From positions 248,001-312,000 of the forward strand of contig WHUX01000040.1 of the NCBI GenBank assembly GCA_015179025.1: a stretch of DNA of 64,000 bases, given 5' to 3'. This document shows, in pieces, positions 57,896 to 64,000 of this stretch (positions within the stretch are counted from its first letter, which is position 1; each line of letters opens with the position of its first letter). This stretch comes from Terfezia claveryi. Lineage: Eukaryota > Ascomycota > Pezizomycetes > Pezizales > Pezizaceae. The notes below the pieces were generated by a model that did not search any database, had not been told where the DNA came from, and worked only from the letters and a program-made list of their open reading frames with translations. The position numbers and the translations under genes were made by a program.

Positions 57896-59177
57896 CTACA
57901 GCTTCGCCAGCACTTGATTCGCCTTCTTCAACTGCTCCACCGCCTCCGCCACAATCTCATCGACAATCTCCTTCGCTGGTTTCTTCTCATTCACAACCGC
58001 CGCGACCTTACCCATCAAGAAGGGCCTAGCATTATCCATGGTCTCATCATCCAGCTTATCCGCCTTGTCTAGCTCCTCAATGTCGTGCTCAACGGGGATA
58101 GTTCCCTGGGAAGTGAGCTTCTTGATGTCGGCTCGGCGGTTTTCTTCCCAATCTTGGATGTAGGGGTTCTTGCGGACACGGAGGGGGCGGCCCTAGGTAG
58201 AGAGAAAGAGGTAGATTAGCATCCTGTCATAATTTCGAAGAAATTATTGGGGAGGGGAGGAGGGGGGGTGTACAGTGAAAATGATAGTTCGTATAGTATC
58301 CTCATACGATGCAGTCCTAACCGCCTCTTGATGGGCCTTGGGTGCCCCAGCCTCATCTGCGAGAATGAACCTCGTTCCAACCCAGATACCCTGCGCACCC
58401 ATCATCAACGCCGCTGCGAGCGAAGATCCTCTATACATTCCCCCCGCAGCAACAACCGTCACATCTCTCCCGGTCAACGGGCTCTTCTTCCCCTTGCAGA
58501 GATCCACAACCTGTGGGATGAGGATGGAAGTTGGGACATCCCCGGTATGTCCACCACCCTCACCGCCCTGGGCACAGATGATATCCACACCAGCATCCAG
58601 GCACTTTTTCACGTGCTTGGGGTGCCCAATCATGTTCATGTATGGGATCCCAGCTCTGTGGAGCCGCTCAACAACCTCCTTTGGTGGGACACCGACGGCA
58701 GAGACGAAAAGCGAGGCTTTCTCTGCTATGATAATGTCGACGAGCTCATTGAGCTTGCCCTTGGTGTAATCGTAGTTTGTAGCACTAAAAGAAACAAGAA
58801 ATCAATACCTCGATCCTTTTAGTATGACGAGGGGAGGGTGGTTTGAACATACCGAGCACCACCACCAACCTGCGGCAGCAGCAAATCAACCCCAAATGGC
58901 GCATTCTTATCATTCAGATAGCTCTTCAGCTCATCAATCTGCTCCTTCAACATCTCCGGGCTATACCCAACGCCACCAATAACCCCCAATCCACCCGCAT
59001 TCGTCACTGCCGCCGCGAGCTTTGGCCCCGCAGCGACGTTCATTCCCGCGAGGAGCACGGGGTGGTCAATCTTGAAGAGCTTTGTAAGCTCGGTTGTGAT
59101 TGCTACACCAAAAAAAGGCTATTAGCATGTGATCGTCGCTCTTCCTCATTGCATTCGGTGAACTCACGTCCGGGCAT
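57896..59177 (-). CDS. 2-nitropropane dioxygenase / nitronate monooxygenase family enzyme
   Basis: FMN-dependent TIM-barrel oxygenase family that oxidises alkyl nitronates; the natural substrate here is unknown. Model: complement(join(57896..58192,58274..58784,58853..59102,59168..59177)), 355 aa. Exon 1 is just 10 nt (ATG CCC GGA C). It is followed by a 65-bp intron with GTGAGT donor and GTGTAG acceptor, giving MPGPITTELTKLFKIDHPVL. Motifs: PVLLAGMNVAAGP, AAVTNAGGLGVIGG, the FMN/active-site loop QGGEGGGHTGDVPTS with the likely catalytic His, VVAAGGMYRGSS and GAQGIWVGTRFILADEAGAP. All four exons join in phase. It is a family of which fungi often hold several paralogues, so a precise substrate cannot be given. 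Confidence 0.92.
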
Positions 59178-62100
59178 GATGGATTAATGGAAACCGTAAA
59201 CGAAATTCAAGGGGGTATAGAGCAAAACAAGATAAACTTTTCGTCGGATTGCGTGGTGAAAGATCAAAGCTGGAACTGGGGGGAAGTTTATATAAAAGCT
59301 GGGGCTGGCGGGCTAGCGGGCTGAGGGACCAGGCCGAGCCGAGGCATCTCGCTCGGCCTTGGCGGAGGCTTAGGTTCATTTTGTACCGGTATCCGTAATA
59401 CATATCATGCTTTTCTTTTGTTCTTTTTCCTTTTCTTTTCTTTTCTTTTCTTCAGCAAGAACGGAGTACTCGTGTGGAGTTTGGTTTTGGCCATGCTACC
59501 CCGTCGATCGGGCACTCTGGCACCGCAAATGTATGATTGGTACTGACTTTCCCATACTGACTACCCACAATATCGACCAACGGCCTAGGGATGGAACTGC
59601 GTACAGCAATAAAAAAGCATGTACGTATTGCATATTGCATCTTACGCAAGGCCAATGACTAAGAAGCTTCTTGAGGGTAACACCTTTGCTGGGTAGGTTC
59701 TGCGTCCAGTCAGTAGCTACTAGAAGAAGCAATAATAGCGCTTGAGGCTTGATTGTATACCTGGTCAGTACACTGATGCAGTGCCTTGCTATATATCTGG
59801 TAATCATTCATCAGAAACTTGTTCCTCTGGGCCTTTGGCTCTCTACCTAGTTCATGCGGTACAGATACCTTGATCAAGGGAGGTAACCTAGTTAGTGCAA
59901 CTACATATTCCATCTTCGCCTTGTATAAAGAGTCCAAACCCATGCACGTCTCGTAACCATGACCATGAGCGCGCCGGCCAGTACATTGCACGTCCGATCA
60001 CTTGGGTATAGTATCTTGTGATTAATCATATGTACAGTACATGTCATCTCTCATCGAACTGCAAGTTATTCAATGCACAACATGAGCTCCATATCCCCAA
60101 TGGAAGCCCTGGTAACCTTTGCAATCAACCATTCCAATGTCGGCGAGCAGGTGTGATAGGTAATGGCAACAGACCAACAGACGAACCGAACCCAATCGTA
60201 GTGAAGAATGTTTTCCCATTCCCAGGTGAGCCACAATGTGTAATCATGGGTGACAGGAGAATCATGCACATGGTTCGCCTGACAGTCCCGAGACGTATCA
60301 CCGGCGCCCGCCATACTGATGTGCTGCCGAATCAGGAAACTTGATCGCATGAGCTGTACCGGTGGTACCAGAAGTATCCGGAGGTGGCTATTAAAAGCAT
60401 GAGCGATATACTTTCGGAATACAACGTCGTGTCCTCCAGTTATCATTCTATGTATTTTCTTGAGATAAGCCATAGGTGAAGCACAGTAGACAGAGATCGA
60501 CAGCGTCACAAATCTCGTATATATATAGATATATTGGTTCACTGAAATTCCTATTGCTTTCTGAGTACTTTAGTGAGGAGAAACATAACACAAGCGCCGT
60601 AGGAGTTGGGAATACAGCCATACGACCAGAACGCCTTGCAGCTTCTGGAGCTAATGAGTAGTCGAGTTCAAGAGATGTGGTGGTCTTTGAACCCTTCTTA
60701 GCATCTATGTCCGATATATCCCTATATTTAAGGTTGCATGCGTTACCCAGCATTCGTTGTGCGCTGCCATACTTCCGTAGATTTGGCTAGACTCCCGAGA
60801 TCGCTAGCAGCATAGTCTCTCACAAGACATTTGGAGTATTACATGCCTTAATGCCTTTTTTCTTGGGTTGTTTCCCCTCTTTCCGCATACTTTCCGCGAA
60901 GGGCGGTGGCCAACCTGAGCAAGATATGAGATTCTGGAGAATTCCACATCCTCATTTGCTTCAGGCGTAAATGAATGACTGGATTCGGGAGCGAGGATCT
61001 AAATCTTGAGCCTTTTGAAATGAAGCAACCGGCCATTCCGCATATAGCTGTACAACCTATTGCATGCTTGCAGATGGCCTTCGAATTCTATATCGTAGTC
61101 CACACGATTATCTCTAGGATTAAAACACGTAGGTAATCCAAGTCAGAGTCACGTGATCGAAGGTGAGTTAGATAGATAACGTTGCGTGCTGCCTTGGCTT
61201 CGAGGGGTATCGCCGCCTTTATCATTGTTAAGACTAGCTTTGCCCGGCAGAACAAGAATCAGAGTCTGGTAGTGATAAGGGAGATATACCACATTATTTG
61301 CTATCTTTCCTTTGTCTCCTACTGGTGCCAGACTTGAAGAGCAACGGACAGATTGGAGCCAACTAAGAGCCAACACCAAGTAGTACTGGCATACCCGTTT
61401 GACGGATTTGGGGGTTGCACTAGGGCTGTCATGCCAGAGAGTGGGTCTGGGCCTGGCTGATTGGAGAGGAGAACTTCTTTTAGATAATGCTTCATGCATT
61501 CATATATGCTTGGAGAAGGTAGCAGTAGAAAATGCCGCCTACATCTCAGTTTCTATATGTAGCCATGTTGTGATTCCGATAGACTGTTGAACTCGAGAGT
61601 TTGAGGCCAGCCCTGGTCATTGATTGGTTGTCGACTGATCTGTCGGGACTTCATGCCCACTCCTCACGTATGCATGTAGTTCCTGGGGTCAACACCACAG
61701 TGCCGAACTGGAATATCGCGATTTGTTCGGGAGCGACCGACCATGTCCATTGAGTGGCAAGGATCTGGGACTTGTTGGGTGAGGTCTTATCGGTTTCCGA
61801 CTAGCCCTGCATTGGAGTGAGCCAAAGAGCTTCACGACACTAAGCATCACTGGCAGCGTGCAGGAGATGTAGGTACCTACCGTACCTGCTCTACATTGCA
61901 AAGTGAGGCGGTTGTTTTGTTTGCACAGCAGGCTGCAGTGTTCGTGGCCGATCGGATTGCGTGAGCCCGTGACGGTTGCCGCGGTGACTGCTGTGATGGA
62001 AGCCGTGGCCTGAAGAGCATCAGCACTGTGCTTTGCGAGATGATGCTGGCTGCAAAACCCATGCGGTGGTCGTGATAACCTCGATGGAGCACACCTTTCG

Positions 62101-63002
62101 CACGGCAGCTGCAGTGGCCCACTTATATAGGATCGACAGAGCTGGTATGCACGGGGGAACGTTAAGCTGGTATGCTCCCACTCGTGGCTGCCCGACTTCG
62201 CTTATTCTGCTATTCTTCTCGGCGTAGTTCTTAGTCGTGCGACTGGGCGTTGGCTTAGGTTGTGGCTCGCAACATTGGAACCATTTGCTCACTGCTCCTG
62301 ATCTCACGACTCAGTGGCCTGCCATTTCCGCCGCGCTTCCATCCATAGAGTCATTCTCCGCAATACACATATACACACCATCCAGATTGCCCTTCCCCCC
62401 CCCCTTACGTCGGCTCTGCACCTGCCAGTCATCAACCTGAAGCTGTCGATTCATCCCATCGCCCAAACCCCGACAAGCACAGCAAGTCCTTGCCCGCTGG
62501 AGTGCTGGACACTCATGAATTGAACCGCATTATTCGTTTCTCTACCACACACACCCAAACAAACCCCAGCCACTCCGCCGTGTCGGCTCACTGTGTCGAT
62601 ACATCAGTCATTTGCCCATCCAGGGGTGTCAAACACAGCTTAGATCCATCACGTTTCCCCCCAAGGGCGAATCCATTGAGACAAGCTCTCGCACGCTATC
62701 AGCCGCCTCTTCTCCACTGTACGGCTCTGCGGACTGGGACACCCTCCGAAGATAGAGGAAATATCTCATAGATACTTGATTAATTAATGTAATGGCTGGC
62801 GGAGGAATATTACTTCCCAGAACCTCAAGCCTCTTGACCTTACACTAGCAGACTATACTACCACCTTGATTACCCCCCCACTTCGAGTCTATTTTGTTCT
62901 ACAGCTCTTCTACAGCTCTGCCTAATTCTATAAGTATACACAAACAACCCACCTACAACGAGAACAATCACCCAAATCCAAGGGAACGGCTGCACTCCTA
63001 AG
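59178..63002. other. Intergenic, 3.8 kb
   Basis: Between two divergent genes. A TTTTC microsatellite lies at about 59429-59455. Short frames throughout have no coding support. The C-rich tract near 62395 and the TC-rich stretch to 63002 probably belong to the ATG13 promoter and leader. Confidence 0.45.
59429..59455 (+). repeat. (TTTTC)n microsatellite
   Basis: About five units of a T/C pentamer upstream of the nitronate monooxygenase family gene. Confidence 0.8.
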
Positions 63003-63951
63003 ATGCAGCGTTATGGGCGACAGTCCCCCCCACTGTCATCTCCCTGGCCTGCCCCGCCTCGCCGACCCACTTCTGTAGCCTTGGGCTCAACTAAGGATGC
63101 AGAGGAATTTGCTGCTTCCCCACGACATCCCACTGGGTATCAGTATTCTGCTGCGACGGGCCCTGGTGGAGTTCAAGCCGGAGGATTGCATGGCGGGTAT
63201 GGGGGACAACACGGTAGCTCCACAACACCAAACTCTCGACCTACGTCGGCAAATAGAGGATATGGTGGCTTATTAACTCCGAACCAAGAATCTGGATTCG
63301 GCGGCGGCGGTGGAGGTGGACGGGGTGGTGGGGGAATGATGGCGGTGGGGGAGGGGGTGGCGGAGGAGGAGGAGACGATAGTGCATTCAGAGAACGTGTC
63401 AACCAAGTGGTGCAGGTACAGCTCTCGCCATGCCGTGGTGCTGCTTGCTCGTAGATAAACTAACCAGCCTCTTCCAGAATTTCTACCTCAAAGCTGCAAT
63501 GATCATCATTCAGCAACGGATACCGGTAGCACCTCTATATGCATCTCGGACAGGTTCCAAAAAAGTGAATGTTTGGGTGAGTAATGGTATCGGCGACGGC
63601 GTTCGTGTATCGCCATTCTAATGCAGTGTCGTAGAACGCTTGGGCTGATATCCACCCCCAGTTCAACCTCGACCTTGACGACACTGATGCATTTCGGGAA
63701 GAATTGTCACTGTGGAAAAATGTTGATGTTTACCGACATCGGCCACCGCCATTAGTCATAGAAACCTATATTGACGCGAAGGAACTCACAGCGAACCAGA
63801 CTCTAGTGCTTTTGGATGAACAAGGGAAGAGGTGGAACGTTGATACAGCTATGAGTAATAAAATGGATGTGGTCTCAGGCTCGAGGAAAGCTGGTAGGGT
63901 CAATGAGGCCAAGCCAGACGTTGTGTTAGAACGCTGGGCTGTTGAATTGCG
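63003..63951 (+). CDS. ATG13: Autophagy protein ATG13 (5' part; apparent frame break)
   Basis: Regulatory subunit of the Atg1 kinase complex that starts autophagosome formation. Visible exons 63003-63415, 63478-63576 and 63662-63951; the last donor (GTAGGT) is at 63952 and the gene continues outside. Start of the HORMA domain: FRERVNQVVQ, NFYLKAAMIIIQQR, GSKKVNVW, FNLDLDDTDAF, RPPPLVIETYIDAKEL, NQTLVLLDEQGKRWNVD. The leader (about 120 residues) is Ser/Pro then Gly-rich. The frame from the ATG at 63003 does not reach FRERVNQVVQ: it is off by one inside a Gly-coding region at about 63300-63370. One extra G in the G5 run near 63330 would join them, so a sequencing deletion is likely. An intron 63197-63288 also fixes frame but gives an odd Trp/Arg-rich stretch. 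Confidence 0.85.
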
Positions 63952-64000
63952 GTAGGTCGATTGTTCAGGCCACTGTGGAAAATCCGAGATACCTTTGCTG

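Overview
The window is nuclear DNA of a filamentous ascomycete (Pezizomycotina). The gene content is typical eukaryotic housekeeping. Most introns are short (about 49 to 95 bp) with GT-AG ends, and many show a CTAAC-like branch site. Several proteins have Pezizomycotina-style architectures: a very long NOT4, a long coiled-coil protein, a DUF2433-type phosphoesterase relative and a small Cys-rich ascomycete protein. The wide intergenic tracts and the 12-exon BCKDHA gene suggest a gene-sparse, intron-rich lineage such as Pezizomycetes; that placement is inference. I found no rRNA, credible tRNA, CRISPR array or intact transposon.

Layout. 1-4043 (-) is an NPC1/Ncr1 sterol transporter whose 3' end lies outside the window. 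4517-5562 (-) is the complex I 30 kDa subunit (NDUFS3), divergent from 5898-12907 (+), a NOT4 ubiquitin ligase with a huge Q/A tract and a probable 929-bp intron. 12.9-16.9 kb is accessory sequence with a degenerate ~110-bp tandem repeat, a tRNA-derived SINE-like element and two doubtful ORFs. 16942-18436 (-) is an F-box protein with an RPEL-like motif. 18.4-25.3 kb is almost gene-free. 25305-25634 (+) is a small Cys-rich protein. 28362-30337 (+) is BCKDHA, 31838-35301 (+) a Kap123-type importin and 36024-37186 (+) the tRNA 2'-O-methyltransferase Trm7. 38473-40977 (-) is a DUF2433 protein, 42749-46779 (-) a 1288-aa coiled-coil protein, 48989-~50574 (-) a PP2A activator (PTPA), and 50980-54007 (-) an unrecognised 965-aa protein rebuilt from three exons. 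56036-56990 (+) is a WBP11-like splicing factor, 57896-59177 (-) a 2-nitropropane dioxygenase family enzyme, and 63003 onward (+) the 5' part of ATG13.

The genes do not form a pathway or cluster. They are independent housekeeping units: sterol traffic, respiration, mRNA decay, branched-chain amino-acid catabolism, nuclear import, tRNA modification, phosphatase activation, splicing and autophagy. The most noteworthy points are gene-structure oddities (a 13-nt microexon, a 10-nt start exon, a GC-AG intron, a possible alternative short NOT4), a dispersed AACCAGACTA motif that twice forms inverted repeats, a tRNA-derived element, an unrecognised protein with a threefold R-x-x-L-type repeat, and two genes whose reading frame breaks in G-rich low-complexity sequence. 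No clear novel multi-gene system was found.
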